A stretch of DNA of 7,141 bases from Pseudomonadota bacterium (GCA_021790625.1 JAJYGL010000267.1:1-7141), one strand, 5' to 3'; shown: positions 1 through 6,914, numbered from the stretch's first letter. A program made the numbers and translations. The notes: generated by a model not told the origin, from the sequence alone.

Positions 1-38
1 AGGATTTACTACGGGTTGGGAAAAGGGAAATGGCATGA
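1..38 (+). CDS. C-terminal tail of a probable upstream gene (partial)
   Basis: A reading frame open from the window edge ends with a TGA at 36-38. It encodes the tail DLLRVGKREMA. The stop overlaps the ATG of the next gene as ATGA (35-38), the usual arrangement for translationally coupled genes in one operon, and the same arrangement recurs twice later in this window. Only about twelve codons are visible, so the product cannot be named and even its reality is inferred from the overlap pattern alone. If real, the amidotransferase-like gene is not the first gene of its operon, which would fit the lack of room for a promoter here. Confidence 0.35.
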   Translation, partial: DLLRVGKREMA

Positions 39-778
39 AGCGGTTCATGGTAGTGCAACATTCTTATGCGGAATTTTTGGGTATGCTCGAAAAGCAGCTC
101 GAATCACGCAATATCGGTTTTCAGTATCAGCGTCCTTTTTTGGGTAATGATTTATCGACCAGTGCCGGACAGTTTGACGCATTGTGGTTGCTGGGGGGCG
201 CTTATCCGGCCAATGATGAGTTTGCCTGTCCGTGGTTGGCTCAGGAACGGCAGTTGATCGTCAATTTCAAAAAAATGCAGCGCCCGATGGTGGGTATTGG
301 TTTCGGTGCGTTGTTGCTGGTGGAATATGCTGGCGGCGTGGTGTCTGACGAACCATATTTCAATACATATTGGACAACCTGTCACAAAACTGCTGCTGGT
401 GAGCATGATGCCTTGGCCAACGCGGTCGATGGTAAACGTGTGTTGGTGATGGTGAACGGAAGCGCGAGTTTGCCGGAAGGAATGGAACCGCTGGTGGTTG
501 ATGATGAAGGGCGATGGTTGGTGGTACGGCCGGACGAAAACACGTATGCCATGCTGTGTCGCCCGGAAATCAAGCCGGGTATGATCGAAGATATGATGAT
601 GGAAGATAATCGCCCATTACCAGACAATATTGTCGATATTCTGGCTCAGGCGCGTGAATATTGGCCGATCAACCAAAAAGTGGCGGCAGATATCTCTTTT
701 GCGCTGGTTGCGGCGCTCGATTTGATGACGGAACGGCGCAAAATGCCGGTATTCAGCCTCAATGTGGCGGAGAAATAA
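35..778 (+). CDS. Class I glutamine amidotransferase-like protein, catalytic residues lost
   Basis: The 247-residue product has the layout of a stand-alone class I glutamine amidotransferase (GMP-synthase GATase type). It has an N-terminal strand (FMVVQHS), a WLLGGAYP strand-turn around residues 51-58, a nucleophile-elbow region PMVGIGFGALLL at 84-95, and a CRPEIKPGMIEDM segment at 175-187 matching the family's HPE...MIE motif. In active enzymes the elbow reads G-[IV]-C-x-G-x-Q. Here the Cys position is Gly89 and the Gln position is Leu93. The catalytic His is Arg176, and only Glu178 remains. The fold is probably kept but glutamine hydrolysis should not be possible, so a binding or regulatory role is more likely; no substrate can be inferred. 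The ATG at 35 has an AAGGGA ribosome site at 23-28, six bases upstream. A second ATG at 47 is possible. The small gene at 811 follows after 32 bp and is probably co-transcribed. Confidence 0.8.
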   Translation: MKRFMVVQHSYAEFLGMLEKQLESRNIGFQYQRPFLGNDLSTSAGQFDALWLLGGAYPANDEFACPWLAQERQLIVNFKKMQRPMVGIGFGALLLVEYAGGVVSDEPYFNTYWTTCHKTAAGEHDALANAVDGKRVLVMVNGSASLPEGMEPLVVDDEGRWLVVRPDENTYAMLCRPEIKPGMIEDMMMEDNRPLPDNIVDILAQAREYWPINQKVAADISFALVAALDLMTERRKMPVFSLNVAEK

Positions 779-810
779 GAAAAGCGTCATGACGAAATGA
801 GAAAAACAAC

Positions 811-1185
811 ATGAAAAAAACCGAGAAACAATTATTGGAAAGTTTCCGTGAGCTGGATGAAAGCCAGCAGCAAAGCGTGCTGGATTTTATGGATTTTCTG
901 GCTGCGCGCGGCAAACCGGGGTTAGTGCCTGCCTTGCCGAAACCTGTTGACATCCCGCGACCAGAACAGGAGAGCGTCATCAAGGCCATCAAACGGTTGC
1001 GAGCAACGTACCCGATGCTGGAGCCGGGAAAACTGCTGAATGATACGTCGAATCAGATGACGCGTCACATGGTGCAGGGCGAAGCGGCTGAAACCGTGAT
1101 CGATGATCTGGAACGCATTTTCAGGCGGCATTACGAGGCACTGCTCAGCGAGCACGTAGCGCGTCAAACATCTGTTGAGGGCTGA
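811..1185 (+). CDS. Small helical protein of unknown function
   Basis: I do not recognise this 124-residue protein. It is soluble, with no signal peptide or membrane segment. Residues 1-32 form a likely amphipathic helical region (LLESFRELDESQQQSVLDFMDFL) that resembles the 'Lp..q..vldFi.FL' motif seen in small DUF2281-like and antitoxin-like proteins. That resemblance is weak. A proline-rich linker follows at 36-51, then a basic helix (ESVIKAIKRLRATYP, 54-68) and a charged C-terminal helical region at 90-115 (DDLERIFRRHYEALL). The ATG at 811 has only a poor ribosome site (TGAGAAA). Position 32 bp after the amidotransferase-like gene on the same strand suggests co-transcription. Codon use looks native and the frame is uninterrupted, which supports a real gene. 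Its last 41 bp also encode the end of the opposite-strand epimerase. Confidence 0.7.
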   Translation: MKKTEKQLLESFRELDESQQQSVLDFMDFLAARGKPGLVPALPKPVDIPRPEQESVIKAIKRLRATYPMLEPGKLLNDTSNQMTRHMVQGEAAETVIDDLERIFRRHYEALLSEHVARQTSVEG

Positions 1186-2047
1186 TCGTTGCTCGCCAGC
1201 CAAGTTGCTGTTCTGCCTTGCCGCAATCGAGCGTCAGGCTGTGTTTTACGCCATCAAACCAACCTGGTTCGCCACCGAATCCATTGATATGCCAGAGTCC
1301 TTGCAGCATGACCTGAATCCACGTCGCGGGCAAAGGTAGTGCATGGGGATGCTGGCTGCGGATAGCGTCATGCAGACTGAATGGATGGGGCGCTGCCAGA
1401 TTGAATGCGCCCTGAACGGGTAAGGTGAGCGCGGCTGCGATGGCGCGTGCGACATCGTCTTCGTGTACGCATTGCAGTTGCGGTAGTGGTTGCGGTAGAT
1501 GGGGGTAAAAGGGGGTTTGCAGGATTTGTTTCAGCAAGGGCTGGGCGTGCGTGCCAAGAATGATGTGCGGGCGTAAGCGGACGATGTCGGGGTGATGTGC
1601 GTCAAGCCAGTGTTCCAGTTCGGCCTTGTGTTGAGCATACTGAAAACCGGCAATGGGTCGCAGAGGCGCTGATTCGTTCAGCATCATCCCGTGGCCGTAT
1701 ACGGAAGCGCTGGAAACATGGATGATGCGCGCCAGTGCTGGAACCATGCCGGATGCTGCGTCAAACCAGCGCTGTGAGACCGCGAGATTGATGTCGCGCA
1801 TGGTGGTAAGTGGGGTCTTGCCGCGCAAGACGACCCAAGCCAGATGAATCAGCGCGTCATGTTTTGCCAACCAGGTTTCCGGGACAAGCGTGCGTAAATC
1901 GGCTTCGATGGCCTGGAAACGCGGGTGTGTATAGACCGGTCTTTGCCAGTCGATACCGGTGACGGATGAGACAGCCGGGTGTGAACAGAGTTGTGGCAGC
2001 AGGGCGCGGGCGAGACAACTGCTGCTACCGGTGAGCAGAACGCGCAT
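1145..2047 (-). CDS. NAD-dependent epimerase/dehydratase (extended SDR family)
   Basis: The 300-residue product is an extended short-chain dehydrogenase/reductase, a Rossmann enzyme acting on nucleotide sugars or similar substrates in the cytoplasm. Visible landmarks are: the N-terminal strand and turn VLLTGSSSCLARALL (3-17); acidic residues after strand 2 (GIDW, 31-34); ADL at 49-51; HLAW at 68-71; the catalytic Ser strand IIHVSSASVYG (108-118); the catalytic Tyr-Lys pair Y137-AQH-K141; RLRPHIILG (157-165); and the late-domain VHEDDVARAI (194-203). The cofactor loop is unusual: the usual TGxxGxxG reads TGSSSCLA, keeping only the first Gly. Length is typical. The substrate cannot be told from sequence. 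The ATG lies 4 bp after the monooxygenase stop with no clear ribosome site, so translation is probably coupled to that gene. The 3' end overlaps the convergent small gene by 41 bp. Confidence 0.88.
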   Translation of the reverse strand: MRVLLTGSSSCLARALLPQLCSHPAVSSVTGIDWQRPVYTHPRFQAIEADLRTLVPETWLAKHDALIHLAWVVLRGKTPLTTMRDINLAVSQRWFDAASGMVPALARIIHVSSASVYGHGMMLNESAPLRPIAGFQYAQHKAELEHWLDAHHPDIVRLRPHIILGTHAQPLLKQILQTPFYPHLPQPLPQLQCVHEDDVARAIAAALTLPVQGAFNLAAPHPFSLHDAIRSQHPHALPLPATWIQVMLQGLWHINGFGGEPGWFDGVKHSLTLDCGKAEQQLGWRATISPQQMFDALRAR

Positions 2048-2051
2048 ACAG

Positions 2052-3104
2052 TCAATCGGTAAGAAAAGGCATCACATCGCTGGCGATGCAGTGCAGCGAT
2101 TCTTGAATGGCGGCGCTGTCAAGCGCTCCGGCACCTACGGCGCACAACAGGTTGGTGATACCCGCTTCACGGTAAGCCTGTAATTTGTCGATGCATTCGG
2201 CTGGCGAGCCGACCACGGCCATACCGAATGTTTCCAGCAGTTTCAGGTTGATGCCCAGTTTGATGAGATGGCGGAAGCGCCCGAGATCGTGGAAATGTTC
2301 ATAACTCGGATACAGTTGTTCCAAGACTGGTAATGTGGTGGACAACAATTGATGGTAAAACCATTCCAGTGCCGGTTTTGCCAATGCGCGGGCACGTTTA
2401 CCGTCTGGCAGGCAAAACAGCCCCAAGGTCATTCCCGTCCGAGGGGCGACGGGAGATTGCCACGCGTCGCGGTAATGCCGAATATCCTGGCGCACCATCA
2501 TCCAGGGTTTGAATGGCCCGGCCAGTACGCCGAGCTGTTCGCGTGCGGCCCACAGAAAAGAATCCGGACTGACCGCGGCCGTCCATAGTGGCGGGTGGGG
2601 TTGCTGAATCGGGTGAGGAACGACGGGTAGATTATTCAGATGGTAATGCTGACCCTGAAAATGGACGCTCGGTTGCGATAAACCTTGCCGCAGGATGGTC
2701 AATGCCTCCTGTGTGATGCTGCGGCTTTGTGCCATGTCGACGCCGAATGCCTGGTATTCTTGTGGCGAGAAACCGCGCCCGATGCCGAGTTCCAGCCGGC
2801 CGTGGCTCAAAATGTCCAGCGTGGCGCAACGTTCGATGACTTGTAACGGGTGGTGGTATGGCAGCGGTGTGACCGCCAGCCCTAACCGGATGCGGTCGGT
2901 GTGCTGGCTTGCGGCAGCAAGTATCAGATCCGGTGCGGCAGAATGTGAATAGGATGGCATGAAATGGTGTTCAACGAGCCAGGCGCAACCGTAACCGAGT
3001 TGATCGGCGAGTTTTATTTCTGCCAGCGTATCTGCAAAGGCTTGCGATTCCGAACGGCGTAGCGACGGTGGTTGCGAGATTTCGTAGAACAGGTCAAATT
3101 GCAT
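2052..3104 (-). CDS. LLM-class flavin-dependent monooxygenase (luciferase-like)
   Basis: With the start chosen here the product has 350 residues, typical for the bacterial luciferase-like family of FMN-dependent monooxygenases. It has the TIM-barrel hallmarks: MQFDLFYEIS as strand 1, GYGCAWLVEHHF (37-48, matching the luciferase EHHF segment with its active-site His), RIRLGLAVTPLPYHHPLQVIE (71-91), the DILSHGRLELGIGRG phosphate-binding region (97-111), PPLWTAAVSP (171-180) and a late VVGSPAECIDKLQAYREAGI (297-316). The frame stays open upstream to an ATG at 3173. The extra 23 residues (MISQNFHFYA...) do not resemble the family N-terminus and neither ATG has a clear ribosome site, so the ATG at 3104 is preferred on family grounds. 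The reaction is flavin-dependent oxygenation; the substrate and flavin reductase partner are unknown. It is the first gene of a two-gene unit with the epimerase and is divergent from the mla operon. Confidence 0.88.
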   Translation of the reverse strand: MQFDLFYEISQPPSLRRSESQAFADTLAEIKLADQLGYGCAWLVEHHFMPSYSHSAAPDLILAAASQHTDRIRLGLAVTPLPYHHPLQVIERCATLDILSHGRLELGIGRGFSPQEYQAFGVDMAQSRSITQEALTILRQGLSQPSVHFQGQHYHLNNLPVVPHPIQQPHPPLWTAAVSPDSFLWAAREQLGVLAGPFKPWMMVRQDIRHYRDAWQSPVAPRTGMTLGLFCLPDGKRARALAKPALEWFYHQLLSTTLPVLEQLYPSYEHFHDLGRFRHLIKLGINLKLLETFGMAVVGSPAECIDKLQAYREAGITNLLCAVGAGALDSAAIQESLHCIASDVMPFLTD

Positions 3105-3187
3105 GGACAATGGAAGAACGGGCTGAAAGCATCTCGATATGATGGCATAAAAATGAAAATTTTGCGAAATCATGGTGGTTGAATATT

Positions 3188-3235
3188 AAGGACGGTTCCA
3201 TTGACAGTTCTATTGACGATTCTATTGACGGTTTT
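3188..3235. repeat. Four tandem 12-bp repeats in the divergent control region
   Basis: Consecutive 12-bp units read AAGGACGGTTCC (3188-3199), ATTGACAGTTCT (3200-3211), ATTGACGATTCT (3212-3223) and ATTGACGGTTTT (3224-3235). A decayed fifth begins ATTGG at 3236. The rough consensus is ATTGACGGTTCT. The plus strand of three units carries a TTGAC core like a -35 box, and the minus strand of two units reads TAGAAT or TAGAAC, like a -10 box. The array lies about 85-135 bp upstream of the predicted mlaF transcription start. It could be a regulator binding array, or slippage-derived repeats with no function. Confidence 0.75.
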
Positions 3236-3248
3236 ATTGGCTCGGCAA
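3219..3248 (-). promoter_or_regulatory. Candidate promoter for the monooxygenase-epimerase unit
   Basis: On the minus strand TTGCCG (3248-3243) is followed after 18 bp by TAGAAT (3224-3219), giving a predicted start near 3212 and a leader of about 108 bases to the ATG at 3104. The -10 matches five of six consensus bases and the -35 four of six. The -10 lies inside the 12-bp repeat array, so its resemblance may be by chance. This is a weak call. Confidence 0.3.
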
Positions 3249-3285
3249 AACTGTTAACGTGCGAAATTGTTTACATGCGTAGCAT

Positions 3286-3314
3286 TTGTCATTTGCTGGT
3301 AATGCCGTTAGAAT
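3286..3314 (+). promoter_or_regulatory. Sigma70-type promoter of the mla operon
   Basis: TTGTCA (3286-3291) and TAGAAT (3309-3314) are separated by exactly 17 bp, each matching five of six consensus bases. Transcription would begin near 3321, leaving a short leader of about 26 bases before the GTG at 3347. A start here excludes upstream in-frame start codons (TTG 3179, ATG 3272, ATG 3302) from this transcript. It is the best promoter match I found in the divergent region and is placed as expected for the first gene of the operon. Confidence 0.6.
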
Positions 3315-3346
3315 GTGGACGTTTCTTACTGCTCATCATTAATTCT

Positions 3347-4177
3347 GTGTCCACTGAAAATCTGGTTGATATTCGCCGAGTCAGTTTTTCTTACCGCAAC
3401 CGATCGGTGTTGCGGGAGATTTCCATGCAGGTGCCGCGCGGCAAAGTCGTGGCGATTATGGGCGGGAGCGGTTGTGGCAAGACAACCTTGTTGCGTCTGA
3501 TTGGCGGGCAATTGCACGCCAATGCTGGGGAAGTGCTGGTTGGCGGGCAAAATGTGGCGCAACTGGACAATACTGCGCTGTATCGTTTGCGGCGCAAAAT
3601 GGGTATGCTGTTTCAGTTTGGCGCGCTGTTTACCGATTTGACCGTGTTTGAGAATGTGGCGTTTCAGATGCGCGAACATACGGATTTATCTGAACAAATG
3701 ATTCATGATATGGTGCTGATGAAATTGCACGCAGTCGGTTTGCGTGGTGCGCAGCAGTTGATGCCTTATGAATTGTCGGGTGGTATGGCGCGGCGCGCTG
3801 CGTTGGCTCGAGCCATTGCGCTCGATCCGATGTTAATGATGTATGACGAACCATTTACAGGACTTGATCCCATATCCATGGGAGTCATCGGCAATTTGAT
3901 ACGCCGTTTGAATGATGCTTTGGGGTTGACGTCGATTTTGGTGACGCATGATATTGAAGAGTCATTGAAAATCGTGGACTATGTGTATTTCGTTTCCAAT
4001 GGCAGGATAGAAGCCGAAGGCACACCCGACGAGATTCGCGTGTCACAGCAGGCATTTGTGCATCAATTCGTTCATGCCGAGGAAGATGGCCCGGTACCTT
4101 TTCATTATCCCGCACCGGATTATGCGCAGGATTTGGGGATTACCGATATGAGGCAAGCTGGAGTGGGGCAGGCATGA
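3347..4177 (+). CDS. mlaF: MlaF, ATP-binding subunit of the Mla phospholipid ABC transporter
   Basis: This is the cytoplasmic ATPase that drives lipid movement through the MlaE permease. The 276-residue product has a complete ABC nucleotide-binding domain: Walker A GGSGCGKT (39-46), Q-loop Gln90, signature LSGGMARR (143-150), Walker B LMMYDEPF (163-170), D-loop GLDP (172-175) and switch His201. The tail [13 protein letters not shown] matches the MlaF C-terminal extension known in E. coli to stabilise the ATPase pair. The frame is open back to a TTG at 3179, but the added 56 residues (IDSSIDDSIDG..., encoded by the 12-bp repeats) have no place in the family. [14 protein letters not shown] from the GTG at 3347 matches the normal MlaF start and lies 26 bases below the predicted transcription start. 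No Shine-Dalgarno sequence precedes this GTG. The stop overlaps the mlaE ATG (ATGA, 4174-4177). Confidence 0.93.
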   Translation: MSTENLVDIRRVSFSYRNRSVLREISMQVPRGKVVAIMGGSGCGKTTLLRLIGGQLHANAGEVLVGGQNVAQLDNTALYRLRRKMGMLFQFGALFTDLTVFENVAFQMREHTDLSEQMIHDMVLMKLHAVGLRGAQQLMPYELSGGMARRAALARAIALDPMLMMYDEPFTGLDPISMGVIGNLIRRLNDALGLTSILVTHDIEESLKIVDYVYFVSNGRIEAEGTPDEIRVSQQAFVHQFVHAEEDGPVPFHYPAPDYAQDLGITDMRQAGVGQA

Positions 4178-4962
4178 AACCCGGTAACCCGTTTGTGCGG
4201 ATGGGGCATGCCACGCTGGAAGGCATCTCTCGATTGGGTACCGCTACCCGCTTTCTACTACAGATTCTGTGGCGTTCGGGAACCAGTTGGCGGCGATTTC
4301 ATCTCATTGTGCGCGAGATTTATTCCAGCGGTGTGTTATCGCTGATTATTATTGTCGTTTCCGGACTGTTTGTCGGGATGGTGCTGGGTTTGCAAGGTTA
4401 TCAGACCTTGCGTACGTATGGCTCGGCAGAGTCATTGGGGGTGTTGGTCGCGTTGTCATTGGTGCGCGAACTGGGACCGGTGGTGGCCGCGCTGCTGTTT
4501 GCCAGCAGGGCAGGTTCGGCGATAACGGCCGAGGTGGGGTTGATGAAGACGACGGAGCAATTGCAGGCCATGGAAATGATGGCGGTTGATCCGATGGCGC
4601 GTATCATCGCGCCACGTTTTTGGGGCGGGGTGATTTCCATGCCGTTGCTGGCAGCGATTTTTTCCATGACCGGTATTTATGGCGGCTACATGATCGGTGT
4701 GCGATTGCTGGGTGTGGATGATGGTGCGTTCTGGTCGCAGATGCAGTCTGCAGTGGATCTTCGTGATGATGTGGTAAATGGTATTATCAAAAGCGTTGTA
4801 TTTGGTTTTGTCATCACTCTTATTGCCTTATTTGAAGGGTATGATGCAGTGCCGACGGCAGAGGGTATTTCACGCGCGACGACAAGAACGGTGGTGACAT
4901 CTTCTTTGGCGATTCTGGCGCTGGATTTCGTGTTGACGGCTTTTATGTTTAAAGGGGCATGA
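4174..4962 (+). CDS. mlaE: MlaE, permease subunit of the Mla phospholipid ABC transporter
   Basis: This is the inner-membrane permease of the MlaFEDB complex, pairing with MlaF below and the MlaD ring above. At 262 residues it has the usual length. The N-terminal amphipathic part (1-50) precedes a strong hydrophobic segment at 53-73 ([20 protein letters not shown] region). The family's best conserved block follows at 98-140: [19 protein letters not shown], then AEVG and [13 protein letters not shown]. Further membrane segments lie near 150-175, 202-222 and 241-260. [14 protein letters not shown] (218-231) is also typical of MlaE. The ATG overlaps the mlaF stop by 4 bp, with GGAG at 4160-4163 ten bases upstream, so translation is probably coupled to mlaF. 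Confidence 0.94.
   Translation: MKPGNPFVRMGHATLEGISRLGTATRFLLQILWRSGTSWRRFHLIVREIYSSGVLSLIIIVVSGLFVGMVLGLQGYQTLRTYGSAESLGVLVALSLVRELGPVVAALLFASRAGSAITAEVGLMKTTEQLQAMEMMAVDPMARIIAPRFWGGVISMPLLAAIFSMTGIYGGYMIGVRLLGVDDGAFWSQMQSAVDLRDDVVNGIIKSVVFGFVITLIALFEGYDAVPTAEGISRATTRTVVTSSLAILALDFVLTAFMFKGA
4951..4957 (+). promoter_or_regulatory. Ribosome binding site that decides the mlaD start
   Basis: AAAGGGG at the end of mlaE is 10 bases from the ATG at 4968 but only 1 base from the ATG at 4959. A ribosome positioned by this site can use 4968 but not 4959, so mlaD most likely begins at 4968. Confidence 0.55.
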
Positions 4963-4967
4963 TATTC

Positions 4968-5492
4968 ATGGATAGAACCCTGCTCGATTTTTGGGTTGGC
5001 GTGTTTGTGGCAATTGGTTTGGCGGCGTTGTTTACCCTGGCACTCAAAGTGAGTAACGCCGACAGTTTTGATCAAGGGAAAACCTATACAGTCAAGGCCA
5101 GTTTTAACAATATTGGTGGCCTCAAGGTACGCTCACCGATAAAAAGCGCAGGTGTCGTCGTGGGTAGGGTGAGTGATATCCGTTTTGATAATCAGACGTT
5201 TGAGGCAGTAGTGGATTTTCGTCTGTCCGACAAATACCAGTTTCCAAAAGATACATCGGCTTCGATCATGACGTCTGGTTTGCTGGGCGAGCAGTATGTG
5301 GCGCTCGATGCAGGTGGCGATAGCCATAATCTGAAAAATGGTGACACAATACGTATTACCCAGTCAGCTGTCGTGCTGGAAAATCTGATTAGTCAGTTTT
5401 TGTATAACAAGGCAGCGGATAGTCCCAGTCAAGGTAATGCGGGCAACGCACCCAACTCAGGCAATGCCCCTGCTGCGGGAGTAAAACCATGA
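4968..5492 (+). CDS. mlaD: MlaD, membrane-anchored MCE-domain lipid-binding subunit
   Basis: MlaD forms a hexameric ring on the periplasmic face of MlaE through which phospholipids pass. From the ATG at 4968 the product has 174 residues (E. coli MlaD has 183). It starts MDRTLLDFWVGVFV, a typical MlaD start leading into a single membrane anchor (about 8-28). The MCE domain follows at about 38-115: YTVKASFNNIGGLKVRSPIKSAG, then VVVGRVSDI, then SASIMTSGLLGEQYVAL. The LENLISQFLYNK segment (137-148) corresponds to the helix forming the hydrophobic pore. The tail (149-174) is a Gly/Asn/Ala/Pro low-complexity stretch (GNAGNAPNSGNAP). An ATG three codons earlier (4959) overlaps the mlaE stop but is too close to the ribosome site. 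The stop overlaps the TolC-family gene's ATG. Confidence 0.93.
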   Translation: MDRTLLDFWVGVFVAIGLAALFTLALKVSNADSFDQGKTYTVKASFNNIGGLKVRSPIKSAGVVVGRVSDIRFDNQTFEAVVDFRLSDKYQFPKDTSASIMTSGLLGEQYVALDAGGDSHNLKNGDTIRITQSAVVLENLISQFLYNKAADSPSQGNAGNAPNSGNAPAAGVKP

Positions 5493-6886
5493 AGAAACTC
5501 AAACCAGATGGGCGTGCGATGAAAAGCATCGTGAAAAGTGTTCGGATGCTGGCCATGGGTTGCGTGCTTGGGGTATTGCCACAGATGGCGTCAGCGCAGG
5601 TCATTACGCTTGATCAGGCCGTGCGGATGTGTATGAATGTCGACCCCAGCATCAAGGAAAAGCGTGATTTGGTTGAAGCAGCCAGGGCTTTGCTGGAAGA
5701 GGCGCAAGGTCATCGCGGACTGATTTTTGATGCGAACATGTTTGAGGGGTTTGCGCCCGCCGTGCATGGTGGTTTTTATCAGGGTGGTGCTTATAGCGGC
5801 ACGACGCCACGGGCAGACGGACCATTGCCAGATGGTTTGTCGGACTGGACTTCATTACAGTTTGCCGTCATCAAGCCCTTGTATACCTTTGGCAAAATTT
5901 CTGAATACAGCGAAGCAGCAAAAGCGAATATCGAGGTGCAGCATGGCGAAGTGCTGTTGCGTCAGGCGGAAATGATCAAAAAAGTCAAACGGGCGTGGTA
6001 CGCCTATTTGACCGCGCGCGACATGCGTCGTTTGCTGGAGGACGTGCAGGGACATTTGAATGATGCGATTTCTCTGGTAAACAGTAATCTTGCTGCCGAC
6101 AACGGGCAATCCAAACAGACCGATTTGTATGCGCTGCAAGCTGCGCAAGGTATGTTGTCAAAATATATCATACAGGCGGTTGCCGTTGAAAACATCAGTA
6201 TGGATGGATTGAAATTACTGACTGGTGTTGACCCTCATACCGATCTGGAAGTGGCGGACGATAGCCTTACTCCTGTGCCGTTTCCCAAAGGAACTTTGCC
6301 TGACTTCAAGGCGTTGGCGGTGGCTGATCGCCCGGAAATGATGCAACTTGAAGCGGGATTGCGGGCACGGCGTGCGTTGGTGCAGGCTAAAAAAGATAGT
6401 CTTTACCCGAATATTTATGCCGGCATCATTGGTGAGGCAAATTACGCGTCCAACCGTACCATGTTGAATAACCCCTATCTGTATGATCCGTTCAATAATG
6501 TCGGATTGACGCCGGTTATTGGTGTGAAATGGGATCTGGAAGCCAGTGTGTTGCCGGCGCAGATCGCGGAAGAAAAGGCGAAACTCGACGCATTGAATGA
6601 CAAGGCGCAGTTCGCGCAGGCTGGCATTCCGTTCGAGGTGTCAGAGGCCTGGTACCATTTACAGGCAGATTATCAGTCACAACTGGCGCTGGCAAAGGGG
6701 TCCGCTGCTGGACGGCGCTGGATGATTGCCGCACTGGCGGATTTCAATGCCGGACTGGAAAAGGCAGATAAGGTTGCCGATGCCTTGAAGACTTACGCGC
6801 TGACTCAGGCGGAGTATTTGCAGACCGTGGCCGATTATGATCTGGATGTGGCCGAACTGAACAAGGTAACCGGGCAGAATCGTTGA
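5489..6886 (+). CDS. TolC-family outer membrane channel protein
   Basis: The 465-residue product looks like a TolC/outer-membrane-factor protein, a trimeric beta-barrel with a long periplasmic alpha-helical duct. The N-terminus has a basic region (KSIVKSVR), a hydrophobic core (MLAMGCVLGVLP) and a likely signal-peptidase I site ASA|QV after residue 36. The internal duplication typical of the family shows as ITLDQAVRMCMNVDPSIKEKRDLVEAARALLEEA (39-72) with FAVIKPLYTFGKISEY (125-140), and again as KALAVADRPEMMQLEAGLRARRALVQAKKDSLYPN (274-308). Long coiled-coil helices lie at about 141-245 and 355-460, with the usual late block QAEYLQTVADYDLDVAELNKVTG (440-462). Length is normal for the family. 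The ATG overlaps the mlaD stop (5489-5492) and has a strong GGGAG site at 5477-5481. No adaptor (membrane fusion) protein or drug pump is adjacent; its partners here are Mla proteins. Confidence 0.88.
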   Translation: MKKLKPDGRAMKSIVKSVRMLAMGCVLGVLPQMASAQVITLDQAVRMCMNVDPSIKEKRDLVEAARALLEEAQGHRGLIFDANMFEGFAPAVHGGFYQGGAYSGTTPRADGPLPDGLSDWTSLQFAVIKPLYTFGKISEYSEAAKANIEVQHGEVLLRQAEMIKKVKRAWYAYLTARDMRRLLEDVQGHLNDAISLVNSNLAADNGQSKQTDLYALQAAQGMLSKYIIQAVAVENISMDGLKLLTGVDPHTDLEVADDSLTPVPFPKGTLPDFKALAVADRPEMMQLEAGLRARRALVQAKKDSLYPNIYAGIIGEANYASNRTMLNNPYLYDPFNNVGLTPVIGVKWDLEASVLPAQIAEEKAKLDALNDKAQFAQAGIPFEVSEAWYHLQADYQSQLALAKGSAAGRRWMIAALADFNAGLEKADKVADALKTYALTQAEYLQTVADYDLDVAELNKVTGQNR

Positions 6887-6914
6887 TTTTCGGTTTCAGT
6901 GGATGTTATGAGTA

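Noticed and set aside
1142..1154. Small hairpin TGCTC-AGC-GAGCA at the epimerase stop as a terminator
   Set aside because: The stem is only 5 bp and no T-tract follows on either strand.
3105..3173. N-terminal extension of the monooxygenase to an ATG at 3173
   Set aside because: The 23 extra residues do not resemble the family, whose first strand begins at MQFDLFYE. No ribosome site supports the upstream ATG. The downstream ATG also lacks one, so the preference rests on family fit.
3201..3252. TTGACA/TTGACG cores of the repeats as plus-strand promoters
   Set aside because: No acceptable -10 box lies 16-18 bp downstream of any of them; the TTGTCA/TAGAAT pair further down is much better.
3163..3267. 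TGCGAAAT present at 3163-3170 and 3260-3267 as paired operator sites
   Set aside because: Two copies of an 8-mer 97 bp apart, with no symmetry and no known regulator match, are too little to support a site.
4959..4967. mlaD start at the ATG overlapping the mlaE stop
   Set aside because: The AAAGGGG site is only one base away from this ATG, and family members begin near MDRTLLDFWVG, encoded from 4968.
4401..5075. Long minus-strand frames opposite mlaE and mlaD
   Set aside because: They lie wholly opposite strongly supported genes, show no recognisable domains, and have no upstream signals.
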